This document shows positions 6,737 to 13,648 of a stretch of 13,648 nucleotides of DNA, piece by piece. The DNA is from Natrinema soli (lineage in GTDB: Archaea > Halobacteriota > Halobacteria > Halobacteriales > Natrialbaceae). Position 1 is the stretch's first letter, and the number at the start of each line of letters is the position of its first letter. A program made the translations under genes and the position numbers. The notes under the pieces were generated by a model. That model was not told the origin of the DNA, made no database searches, and was given only the letters and a program-made list of their open reading frames with translations. The DNA is taken from assembly GCF_028618695.1 (NCBI RefSeq), contig NZ_JAQIVI010000200.1, positions 21,522 through 35,169 on the forward strand. Reading direction: 5' to 3'.

Positions 6737-8761
6737 ATGATACGATCTGGCGTGGATATCGGTGGCACGTTTACCGACGTGATCGTGTTCGACGAAGAGA
6801 CGGGTGAAATAGACATCGAAAAAACGCCGTCGACGCCCGGAAATCCGGCCGAAGGTGTGATCAACGGGCTGTCAAAGGCGGATACCGATATCGCAGATCT
6901 GGAATTCTTCTCGCACGGATCGACCGTCGGAACGAACGCGCTCATCGAACGGGAACTTCCCCGGGTTGGTCTCCTCACGACCGAGGGGTTCCGGGACGTC
7001 CACGAGATCCGCGACGGAACGAAAGACAACCTCTGGGATGCATACGAGGACGTCGCCGATCCGTACGTTCAACGACGAGACCGACTCGAGGTCTCCGAAC
7101 GGATCGACGCCGCTGGCAATATCGTCGAAGAGCTGGACGAAGAAGCGACCCGCGAGGCGGTTCGGGTGCTCAAAAAGCGGGGAATCACGACGATCGCGAT
7201 CTCGCTGATCAACGCCTACCTTAACGGGACGCACGAGCGACGGGTGGCCGAAATAGTCGCCGAAGAGCATCCCGACGCGTTCGTCTGTACGTCTCACGAG
7301 ATTCTGCCGGAGATGTTCGAGCACGAGCGCACGAGCACGACCGTTATCAACGCCGCGCTGGTTCCGGTCGTCCGAGACTACCTTCTCGACCTCTCGGCCC
7401 AGCTCGACGACTGCGGCTACGATGGAGACGTCCTGGCGATGCACTCCGGCGGCGGCGTGATGACGACCGAGGCCATCGCCTACTATGCCGCCCGCATCGC
7501 TAACTCCGGTCCGACCGCGGGGGCGATCGCCAGTCAACACGTCGCCGAACAGTGCGGCTTCGAGAACGCCATCGGATTCGACATGGGCGGGACCAGCGCG
7601 GACGTTTCGCTCACCCACCAGGGCGACATCGAAATGACCGACGAGTGGGCCGTCGAGTACGGGTACCCCATCATGTTTCCGTCGACGGATATCGAGACGA
7701 TCGGCGCGGGCGGCGGATCGATCGCGTGGATCGACGACGGGGGTTCGCTTCGCGTCGGCCCGAAGAGCCAGGGTGCGAACCCGGGGCCGGCCTGTTACCT
7801 TCGCGGCGGAGACAAACCGACCACGACCGACGCGAACGTCATCCTAGGATGGGTCGATCCCGACAAGTTCCTCGGCGGCGATATGGAGGCCACAGCGGAG
7901 CCCGCGGAACGCGTTATCGAGCGCGACGTCGCGGATCCGCTGGGGCTGGATCTCACCGAGGCGGCATCGGCGATCGAACGCATCGCCGTCGCGAACATGT
8001 GCAACGCGGTTCGGCTCGTCTCGACCAGCAAAGGCTACGATCCGCGTGACTTCGCGCTCGTCGCCTTCGGCGGCGCCGGACCGCTGCACGCCGCCCACGT
8101 CGCGCGCGAGATGAGCATTCCGAAGGTCGTCGTTCCGCTGTACCCCGGTATCAATTCGGCGCTCGGCTGCCTGCTGGTCGACGTCGAGCACGATCTCTCA
8201 CAGACGTTTATCGAAGACGCGACCACCGACGCCGTCGACGATATCGAACGCGCCTTCGCGGAGATGGAAGCGGAGATTCGCGACCGCCTCGCCGAGGAGG
8301 GCGTCGACGACGAGCAGATGCGCATGGACCACGAGATCAAGATGCGCTACACCGGACAATGGCGCTCGCTCGAGATCTCCTGCGACCGTCCGATCGAGAG
8401 CATGGACGCGATTCGAGAGCGGTTCCACCGTCAGCACGAGCACGCGTACGCCTACTCCGACGAGGACCAACCGGTCGAGATCTACGGGCTGCACGTCACC
8501 GGTCGCGGCCTCGTCGAGAAACCGTCGTTCCCGTCGATCGCGGCCGGCGACGCCGCGGGGGCTCACCGCGGCACTCGCGAGGCCTACTTCGAATCGGCCG
8601 GGGGCTACGTTCGGACGGACATCTACGGCCGCGAGGAGCTCGGCGCCGGCGCCGAACTGGAGGGCCCCGCTATCGTCGAACAGATGGATTCGACCATCGT
8701 CGTTCCGCCGAACGCGACGGCGGACATGGACGACCGAGGGAACATCATCATTACCGTCTAA
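6737..8761 (+). CDS. hyuA: Hydantoinase/oxoprolinase family protein, subunit A (ATP-dependent amidohydrolase/lactamase)
   Basis: A 674-residue soluble protein of normal HyuA length. The N-terminal domain begins with the ASKHA phosphate loop DIGGTFTD (7-14) and contains HGSTVGTNALIERE (60-73). The second domain has GFDMGGTSADVSL (280-292) and IGAGGGSIAW (322-331), followed by GANPGPACY (346-354) and AFGGAGPLH (443-451). The C-terminal part ends with the family block GPAIVEQMDSTIVVPP (643-658). Members couple ATP hydrolysis to ring opening of hydantoins, 5-oxoproline or other lactams, or to carboxylation of ketones, always with subunit B. The stop is followed after 2 nt by the hyuB ATG, so the pair is surely cotranscribed. 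It is intact, unlike its two metabolic neighbours. Substrate not determinable from sequence. Confidence 0.93.
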   Translation: MIRSGVDIGGTFTDVIVFDEETGEIDIEKTPSTPGNPAEGVINGLSKADTDIADLEFFSHGSTVGTNALIERELPRVGLLTTEGFRDVHEIRDGTKDNLWDAYEDVADPYVQRRDRLEVSERIDAAGNIVEELDEEATREAVRVLKKRGITTIAISLINAYLNGTHERRVAEIVAEEHPDAFVCTSHEILPEMFEHERTSTTVINAALVPVVRDYLLDLSAQLDDCGYDGDVLAMHSGGGVMTTEAIAYYAARIANSGPTAGAIASQHVAEQCGFENAIGFDMGGTSADVSLTHQGDIEMTDEWAVEYGYPIMFPSTDIETIGAGGGSIAWIDDGGSLRVGPKSQGANPGPACYLRGGDKPTTTDANVILGWVDPDKFLGGDMEATAEPAERVIERDVADPLGLDLTEAASAIERIAVANMCNAVRLVSTSKGYDPRDFALVAFGGAGPLHAAHVAREMSIPKVVVPLYPGINSALGCLLVDVEHDLSQTFIEDATTDAVDDIERAFAEMEAEIRDRLAEEGVDDEQMRMDHEIKMRYTGQWRSLEISCDRPIESMDAIRERFHRQHEHAYAYSDEDQPVEIYGLHVTGRGLVEKPSFPSIAAGDAAGAHRGTREAYFESAGGYVRTDIYGREELGAGAELEGPAIVEQMDSTIVVPPNATADMDDRGNIIITV

Positions 8762-8763
8762 CA

Positions 8764-10734
8764 ATGTCACAGCAAGAGCCACAAGCCGATATCGACCTTG
8801 ATCCGGTCACGTTCGAGGTTCTGCGCAGTTCGTTCACGAACCTCGTCGACCGGATGGCCGAACAGATACAGCGGACCTGCTACTCGTTCGTCATCTACAA
8901 CCGAGACTTCAGCAACTGTCTGAACGACGCCGAAGGCAACACCGTGATGCAGGGATCGCAGGATATCGCGGTCCACGTCGGGACGCTCCACTACACCTGT
9001 CAGGAGACGCTTGAGTACTTCGAAGGCGACATCGAGCCCGGGGACGTCTACATCGTCAACGATCCATACCTGGGCGGAACGCACATCAACGACGTCCGGA
9101 TCATGCGGCCCGTGTTCCACGAGGGCGAACTGATCGCGGTGACGCAATCGAACGGCCACTGGGCCGACGTCGGCGGGCCGGCGCCCGGCTCGTTCAACAT
9201 CGCGGCCAACGACCACTTCGCCGAGGGACTTCGCATTCCGCCGCTGAAGATCTGGGACGCCGGCGAGTTCCGCGACGACGTCGCGAATTTCATGACGACG
9301 AACATGCGGCTTTCGGAGGATCGCATGGGTGATCTGCGGGCCCAGGCCGAAGCGACCCGGATCGCCGAGGAGCGACTGCTTGAGCTCGTCGACAAGTACG
9401 GCGTCGAGACCGTGCTGACCGCGTTCGACGAATCGAAGGACTATGCGGAGCGCATAATGCGCGAACAGATCCGCGACTTGCCCGACGGGACGTGGCACAC
9501 GCGTGACTACATCGACGCCGACGCCGACCAGGGCGACGGCTACGTCACCGTCGACGTCGAGATGACGATCAGCGACGACGAGGTCCACTACGATCTCTCC
9601 GGCTCCGACCAGCACATCGGGAATTTCCTGAACGCGACCTTCGGGACCTCTTTCTCGGGAGTCGTCGCCGGAACGAAGATGTTCTTCCCGGAGGTCCCGT
9701 TAAACTCCGGAATGTATCGGGTCATCAGCGCCGAGCTTCCGGAAGGAACGGTCGTCAACGCGCCGGAGCCGGCACCGGTTACCGGGTCGGTCGCCGGCGC
9801 CTACGAGAAGGTGATGAACGCGATCTTCGAGCTGTGGTCGGAGGTGCTCCCGGAGCGCGCCATGGCCTGCGCGTTCAACCTCGAGTATCTTCTCGCGGGC
9901 GGAACCGACGAGCGTCCCGGCCACGAGGGGAACGAGTTCGCCTGGTACGACTGGATGGCCGGCGGCTGGGGCGGTCGCAACGGAAAGGACGGGGCGAACG
10001 CGACGGCACCCGTGTTCGGCGCCGGCCTCGCGGTCCAGTCCCTCGAGGGACAGGAACGTGACACGCCGCTCCTGACGAGTCAACACTCGATCGTCACCGA
10101 CTCGGCTGGACCGGGCGAGTACCGCGGCGGATGCGGGCTCCGAAAGGGAGGGCGGATGCTCGAGTGTGACAATAGCGTCATCTCCTACTGTTCGGATCGG
10201 GCGCGATCGGTGACCTGGGGGATCAATGGCGGCCTCCCGGGCATTCCCCACGGCGTCACGCTCACGCGAGACGGCGAGACCGAGGAGATGGGGACGGTGT
10301 TCTCGAGCGAGCCGATCGAGGAAGGTGACGAGTTCGTCCGCCCCTCTTCGGGCGGCGGCGGGTTCGGTGACCCGCTCGATCGTGATCCCGAGGCCGTCCT
10401 GGAGGACGTCAAAGACGACTACGTCTCCATCGAGCGCGCGGCAAAAGACTACGGCGTCGTCATCGAGGAGATCGACGCCGATCGCTGCGAGTACGAGATC
10501 AACGACGACGCGACCGCGGAGAAACGACGCTATATCCGGGCCAATCGCGATGCGTGGTTACGCGAGGATCCCCAAGACGTCGTCAGCCAGTATCACGACG
10601 GCGAGGTGGATCGCCTCGATCTCATTCGTCGTTACGGGGTCATCCTCGACTGGACGACGGGCGAACTGCTCGAGCAGACGACCGCGGAGTTCCGCGAGAT
10701 GCTTCGCGACCGGGCCGCCAGCGAGTGGTCGTAG
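8764..10734 (+). CDS. hyuB: Hydantoinase/oxoprolinase family protein, subunit B
   Basis: A 656-residue protein starting [20 protein letters not shown] at 8764. The open frame extends further upstream to 8359, but that part is an arginine-rich reading across hyuA and is rejected. Family blocks are [13 protein letters not shown] (43-55), [12 protein letters not shown] (67-78), [14 protein letters not shown] (98-111), [11 protein letters not shown] (128-138) and EGLRIPP (154-160). Near the C-terminus come the glycine-rich [14 protein letters not shown] and the [16 protein letters not shown] tail common in HyuB proteins. It forms the partner of HyuA in ATP-dependent ring opening in the cytoplasm. 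The sequence is uninterrupted. Confidence 0.93.
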   Translation: MSQQEPQADIDLDPVTFEVLRSSFTNLVDRMAEQIQRTCYSFVIYNRDFSNCLNDAEGNTVMQGSQDIAVHVGTLHYTCQETLEYFEGDIEPGDVYIVNDPYLGGTHINDVRIMRPVFHEGELIAVTQSNGHWADVGGPAPGSFNIAANDHFAEGLRIPPLKIWDAGEFRDDVANFMTTNMRLSEDRMGDLRAQAEATRIAEERLLELVDKYGVETVLTAFDESKDYAERIMREQIRDLPDGTWHTRDYIDADADQGDGYVTVDVEMTISDDEVHYDLSGSDQHIGNFLNATFGTSFSGVVAGTKMFFPEVPLNSGMYRVISAELPEGTVVNAPEPAPVTGSVAGAYEKVMNAIFELWSEVLPERAMACAFNLEYLLAGGTDERPGHEGNEFAWYDWMAGGWGGRNGKDGANATAPVFGAGLAVQSLEGQERDTPLLTSQHSIVTDSAGPGEYRGGCGLRKGGRMLECDNSVISYCSDRARSVTWGINGGLPGIPHGVTLTRDGETEEMGTVFSSEPIEEGDEFVRPSSGGGGFGDPLDRDPEAVLEDVKDDYVSIERAAKDYGVVIEEIDADRCEYEINDDATAEKRRYIRANRDAWLREDPQDVVSQYHDGEVDRLDLIRRYGVILDWTTGELLEQTTAEFREMLRDRAASEWS

Positions 10735-10945
10735 CCGACCTGGAACCGCACTGCGGCTCCCGCTCGAAATACCGCCGGTCTGCGACCGATCGCTGCGGGG
10801 TTGGTCAGAAGGGCAGTTTCCGCGGGCAACGTTTTGTCGGACTTCCGTCGGTATAGATGGTTCACTATTGAATTACGTTCAATATTGTGGGCAGAATATG
10901 GGACAGAGGGGCAAAAACTATGGCTTGCGAAACCCACAGTCCACT
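10735..10945. other. 211-bp spacer between hyuB and the aminotransferase gene
   Basis: No gene seen. Its first half is GC-rich and its second half holds a TATA-like GTATAG, an inverted repeat (separate entry) and an in-frame alternative ATG at 10898. The spacer suggests the aminotransferase has its own promoter rather than being strictly in the hyuAB operon. Confidence 0.45.
10852..10884 (+). promoter_or_regulatory. TATA-like element and inverted repeat upstream of the aminotransferase gene
   Basis: TATAG (10852-10856) is followed by TATTGAA-TTACG-TTCAATA (10866-10884), a perfect 7-bp inverted repeat with a 5-nt spacer. If the TATA-like element is used, transcription would start near 10880, so the palindrome would cover the initiation region, a classical repressor position. 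The same TTCAATA arm appears at 6606-6612 between the dehydrogenase and hyuA promoters. Confidence 0.4.
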
Positions 10946-12297
10946 ATGGTAAACGGCCCCCCGATAGAAGAGTTGCACTTCGCGGACGCACCGTCGGTCG
11001 ATGTGGTTCCGGGACCGAACTCCGAACGGTTGCTCGAGCGACAGCGAAAGATCGACAGCAGCGCCGTCGCGTACCCGAAACGAGTGCCGATCGCACTCGA
11101 GGAGGCTCGCGGCGCGACGGTCCGCGACGTCGATGGCAACACGTTCCTCGACTTCTTCGCGGGTATCGGCGTGCTGAACGTCGGTCACTCGAACCCCTAC
11201 GTTCTGGAGGGCGTTCAGGAGCAACTGGGGACGTATACGCACACGATCGATTTTCCGACGGAAGCCCGTCTCGACCTCATCGATCGCCTCCGAGAGATCG
11301 CTCCCGGGGGCCTTCGGGGTTCGAGCAACGTCGTGTTCGGCGGGCCGACGGGGAGCGACGCGATCGAAGGCTCCATCAAACTCGCAAAACACAACACCGG
11401 CCGGCACAGCTTACTGGCGTTCGAAGGCTCGTACCACGGAACGACGGCCGGAGCGCTCACGCTCACCGCAGGCAAACAGTACAAGGAGGGGTACGGTCCG
11501 TTGCTTCCGGACGCGGTTCACGTTCCGTACCCGTCTGCGAGCGACGACGGGGGGTGGGGTGTACCGAGGCGCTCGAGGCGGTCAAACGAAAGTTCGAGAA
11601 CCCCTACGGCGGGCACGAGACGCCTGCTGGCATCTGGGTCGAGCCGATTCAGGGCGAAGGAGGCGTCGTCGTTCCGCCGACGGGATTCCTGCAGGGGTTG
11701 CGAGACATCGCCGACGACAACGACGCGCTGTTGGTCGTCGACGAGATCCAGACCGGTATCGGTCGGACGGGAGAGTGGTTCGCGTCCGACCACTTTGACG
11801 TCACACCCGACGCGATCACGATGGCCAAGGCGCTCGGTGGAACGGGACTGCCGATCGGCGCGACGCTCTATCACGAACAGTTCGACACGTGGGGCCCTGG
11901 CGGCCACGTCGGAACGTTCCGGGGCAACGTTCCCGCGATGGTCGGCGGGCTCCGAGCCATCGAGTATATCGAGGCGCATGATCTGCTCTCGCACGCGACC
12001 GAACTCGGGACGTATCTCCGGGATCGGTTCCGCGAGGTTGCGACGTCGACGCCGGAAATCTCGGCCGTGCGCGGCAAGGGACTGTTCATCGGACTCGAGT
12101 TCGTCGACGGTGACCCGGCCAAGGAACTCGTTACGGAGATACAGCGGCGGTGCTACGAGAACGGCGTCCTGGTCTGGAGCGCCGGCCGGTACAAGAACGT
12201 CCTTCGGCTGATTCCCCCGCTCGTTCTGACCAGTGAGCAGGCCGAGACCGGGGCTGACATTATCTGTGACGCCATCGAGGCTAGCACTGGTTCCTGA
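10946..12297 (+). pseudogene. Class III PLP-dependent aminotransferase, GABA/5-aminovalerate type, with one frameshift
   Basis: The first frame reads [20 protein letters not shown] through [20 protein letters not shown] (64-83), [18 protein letters not shown] (131-148) and [14 protein letters not shown] (161-174) to about residue 203. At the G6 run 11549-11554 the frame shifts by one missing base. The second frame continues [47 protein letters not shown] (D at 11740 binds the PLP ring) and TMAKALGG (Lys at 11827-11829 forms the Schiff base), ending at 12297. With one base restored it would be 450 residues, the normal size. The end block [20 protein letters not shown] resembles GabT, which moves the amino group of GABA or 5-aminovalerate to 2-oxoglutarate. 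The lesion in a homopolymer may be a sequencing error rather than true decay. ATG 10898 is an alternative start. Confidence 0.85.
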
Positions 12298-12351
12298 GAC
12301 GAGCATCGGCTCCACGAGGAATACCGTGCCGGCATTTCGCCAGAGCGGATG

Positions 12352-12525
12352 TCACAGTCCGGACAGCAACACCTCCTTTTCGTAATCTCGAATCATCCCG
12401 ATACTGGCGTCCTCCTTGATCGTCGTGATCGCGAACTTCGAGCTCGTTCGTCGAATTTCGTCGATCTCCTCGTACTCTTCGACGAGCCCCTCGACCATAT
12501 CGCGCGACGTCAACCTTAGATTGCT
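12352..12525 (-). pseudogene. C-terminal fragment resembling an Lrp/AsnC-family effector (RAM) domain
   Basis: The minus strand encodes LRLTSRDMVEGLVEEYEEID, then EIRRTSSKFAITTIKEDASI and GMIRDYEKEVLLSGL to TGA at 12352-12354. The pattern beta-strand (LRLTSRD), helix (MVEGLVEEYEEI), then D-E-I-R-R-T-S-S-K-F-A-I-T-T-I-K-E resembles the last half of an Lrp/AsnC RAM domain. Upstream of about 12525 composition turns AT-rich and no DNA-binding domain follows, so the 5' part is lost. It is convergent with the aminotransferase gene; Lrp-type regulators often neighbour such genes, so this could be the remains of its local regulator. The assignment is by pattern only. Confidence 0.42.
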
Positions 12526-12568
12526 ATTCAACACAGCACAAAGTATTGAGATTAGGGAAACCCCCACA

Positions 12569-12790
12569 AAGCGAGCAGCGGATGCTATGGGCGACGACGA
12601 TCATCTCAAGATCTCCTCGCACGACCTCTGCCGTTACTTTGCTCACACGATGCTCGTTCGGGAGCGGATGAATCTGTGGGTTGTGATGGAGGCCAATAGA
12701 TGGAACGACTATCAGAGCCTTAAGCCGTATCTCTCGAAACCAGACGAAGGGACGATCATTGACGAGTTCTCTCGGGCGAGACGGGAGTAA
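12569..12790 (+). pseudogene. Tyrosine recombinase (phage-type integrase) C-terminal remnant
   Basis: The segment reads KRAADAMGDDDHLKISSHDL, then CRYFAHTMLVRERMNLWVVM and EANRWNDYQSLKPYLSKPDE to TAA at 12790. It matches the end of haloarchaeal XerC/D-like integrases, whose usual pattern is HDLRR...MNPRVVM.VGGW.S...PYL..P. Here the arginine of H-x-L-R is cysteine (TGC, 12629-12631), the GGW motif is ANRW and MNPR is MNLW, while the nucleophile tyrosine in PYL appears present. The N-terminal and core domains are missing. It is clearly non-functional and lies 228 bp before the right repeat copy, supporting past mobility of this region. Confidence 0.7.
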
Positions 12791-13017
12791 CCGAAGGGTC
12801 CAGAAACATTTCCTAGATCGAAGTCACTACCAACTATAGCCTCTGATACTACCTTGAGCGCGTACGCGAGCGCATAGTCGTCAAGCGTCAAGAGTCGATG
12901 GGACATGCACGAACAGGACTGATTAATCGTCATCGAGGCACTGATGGAATACGGATCACTGTTCCGGGGTTCGGATGAGTTTCAGGGCGAGGATCTGATG
13001 GACCCGCGGCGTGCACT
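12791..13017. other. Stretch without a confident gene between integrase remnant and right repeat
   Basis: Two weak coding traces are visible and neither is called. On the minus strand, from ATG 12906, SHRLLTLDDYALAYALKVVS looks protein-like for about 28 residues, then becomes random. On the plus strand, 12937-13017 reads EALMEYGSLFRGSDEFQGED and LMDPRRALAFE before running into the repeat in the wrong frame. These are probably further gene fragments. Confidence 0.3.
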
Positions 13018-13082
13018 CGCTTTCGAGTCGAGCAGTGGCTGTCGAAGTCACTCCTGAGACAGTCATTGAGACCGACTACTAA
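13018..13082 (+). pseudogene. Truncated tail of the small MRIRTD-type (DUF7692-like) gene, second copy
   Basis: Only the last 20 or so codons remain (RAVAVEVTPETVIETDY then TAA at 13080-13082), parallel to RAVAFEVTTETAVEIDY in the left copy. The 5' part is absent, so it cannot be expressed as a normal protein. It marks the left limit of the duplicated segment. Confidence 0.6.
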
Positions 13083-13116
13083 GAGATCGAATGTTAGCTC
13101 CGGGGCTCAGAGCGAG

Positions 13117-13383
13117 TCACACTGCGGTTTTCTCAGGGTCGAGGGCCGCGACACGATTCTCGAGATCGACGTCGCCTGTACTATCGACAGTCACCGTGTA
13201 GCCGTTGTAGGCGAATTCGATTGTAGATGGATTCTTCTCGGAGTCGCGTGCGTCATAGAGTGCGTCAAGTGCGTCCGTGTTGATCGCGTCGTGGATCGGT
13301 GGGTTGAGCTCTTCGGGTTGGACGCCTTCACGTTCGGCGACTTTGTCTACGATCTTCAGACTGAGTGATTGAGTGGGTTGCAC
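13117..13383 (-). CDS. Orphan HalOD1 output-domain protein, copy 2
   Basis: 88 residues from a GTG start at 13383, differing from copy 1 only at S/A, I/T, R/T and V/A. The nucleotide differences in this span are a mixture of silent and replacement changes with no frameshift or stop, so both copies have been kept as coding genes. The TATA box of this copy (TTTTATAG) is closer to the archaeal consensus than that of copy 1 (TTTTATGT), so it may be expressed more strongly. Function of single-domain HalOD1 proteins is unknown. Confidence 0.8.
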   Translation of the reverse strand: MQPTQSLSLKIVDKVAEREGVQPEELNPPIHDAINTDALDALYDARDSEKNPSTIEFAYNGYTVTVDSTGDVDLENRVAALDPEKTAV

Positions 13384-13406
13384 AACCTCTGATGTCAGGA
13401 ACTAAC

Positions 13407-13442
13407 CTATAAAACCAGACGTTCCTCTAATGACGCACGTCA
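13407..13442 (-). promoter_or_regulatory. Promoter of HalOD1 copy 2: TATA box plus upstream palindrome
   Basis: TTTTATAG on the minus strand (13414-13407) lies about 27 nt before the GTG start. The upstream palindrome TGACG-CA-CGTCA (13431-13442) has the same arms as in copy 1 but the complementary spacer dinucleotide. Confidence 0.5.
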
Positions 13443-13461
13443 GACAACGGCCTCTGAACAG

Positions 13462-13648
13462 TTTTCATGGCATGTTCTGAGTCGGAGGGAAATGACTGAT
13501 TACGGTCGAAGAGAATCACTTATTCAGAAGATAGTTCCAATCGAGATTTTCGCTTGCTCGGTCCCGCGGTGATCGCCGGCACCGTGCCACCGGAGCAGTG
13601 GGAACTCGCTCGAGCGGACCATTTTGTCACGGAGGATTGTGCATCCCG
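13462..13648 (+). other. Right-edge segment with a short doubtful coding trace
   Basis: A GGAGGG Shine-Dalgarno-like stretch precedes ATG 13492, which opens only 26 codons (MTDYGRRESLIQKIVPIEIF and on) before TGA. A different frame, open from 13501 to the window end, reads LLGPAVIAGTVPPEQWELAR and ADHFVTEDCAS with haloarchaeal-type codon bias but no ATG. This could be a gene beginning here with a frameshift, or a fragment of one. No family recognised. Confidence 0.25.

Larger units (their letters stand above)
13018..13461. repeat. Direct repeat, right copy (444 bp)
   Basis: Matches 5052-5495 without gaps (about 26 differences). The left edge cuts into the tail of the MRIRTD-type gene, with unrelated sequence before about 13018. 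The right edge is the same CTCTGAACAG boundary as the left copy, followed by different sequence. Recombination between the copies would delete 7,966 bp and leave one HalOD1 gene. Confidence 0.92.

Noticed and set aside
8359..8763. Possible N-terminal extension of hyuB
   Set aside because: It is a basic, arginine-rich reading over hyuA; the family start MSQQEP at 8764, 2 nt after the hyuA stop, is the sensible one.
8767..9615. Minus-strand 282-codon open frame over hyuB (also 6872-7618 and 8198-8782 over hyuA, 11518-12315 over the aminotransferase)
   Set aside because: All are antisense to well-supported family genes and show no motif of their own.
10226..12211. Long plus-strand open frame of 661 codons across the end of hyuB, the spacer and half of the aminotransferase
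   Set aside because: Only the part from 10946 to about 11555 resembles a protein; the rest is an arginine/serine-rich off-frame reading of hyuB and of the second half of the aminotransferase.
6635..12536. Shared 11-mer ATTCAACACAG at 6635-6645 and 12526-12536 as an insertion-element end
   Set aside because: An 11-base match is expected many times by chance in a window of this size and no longer similarity surrounds it.
1..13648. CRISPR arrays, rRNA or tRNA genes
   Set aside because: No regularly spaced short repeats, and no cloverleaf or rRNA-like conserved stretch was noticed on either strand; a short or degenerate tRNA end could still be missed by eye.

Overview
The window looks like a haloarchaeal (class Halobacteria) replicon. 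Most predicted proteins are acidic and rich in D and E, codons in the 5.5-12.3 kb part end mostly in G or C, the promoters are archaeal TATA boxes about 25-30 nt before start codons (implying leaderless or short-leader mRNAs), and several families are haloarchaeal (HalOD1 output domain, small MRIRTD-type protein, haloarchaeal-type integrase remnant). The genus cannot be fixed from sequence alone.

Layout. (1) 1-3769 is a visibly AT-richer catabolic cassette: a mandelate racemase/muconate lactonizing enzyme family gene (cut by the left edge) and a GntP-type carboxylate permease on the minus strand, divergent from an IclR-family regulator. The 460-bp divergent region holds TATA boxes for the permease and the regulator and a 9+3+9 palindrome that is a good operator candidate. 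(2) 3800-5116 is a graveyard: a frameshifted IS4-type transposase tail, two unrecognised fragments and a small haloarchaeal gene with an amber stop. (3) 5052-5495 and 13018-13461 are two 444-bp direct copies (about 94% identical by hand alignment, no gaps, spacing 7,966 bp). Each carries the tail of that small gene and a complete orphan HalOD1 gene with its promoter. (4) Between the copies lies a GC-rich metabolic island: a decayed glutaryl-CoA dehydrogenase (minus), an intact ATP-dependent hydantoinase/oxoprolinase pair hyuA-hyuB (plus), and a GABA-type class III aminotransferase with one frameshift (plus). (5) 12352-12790 holds a C-terminal fragment resembling an Lrp/AsnC effector domain and the degenerate C-terminus of a tyrosine recombinase. 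The right edge shows a short, doubtful coding trace.

How the genes may work together. An oxoprolinase-type lactam hydrolase, a GABA/5-aminovalerate-type transaminase and a glutaryl-CoA dehydrogenase are consecutive functions expected for degrading a lactam such as delta-valerolactam to glutaryl-CoA and crotonyl-CoA. The linkage is seen in the sequence; the substrate is inferred. The glutaryl-CoA dehydrogenase is truncated about 18 bp from the left repeat, losing the segment that carries the catalytic glutamate. This suggests the island was joined to its present surroundings by a recombination event that also produced the flanking duplication.
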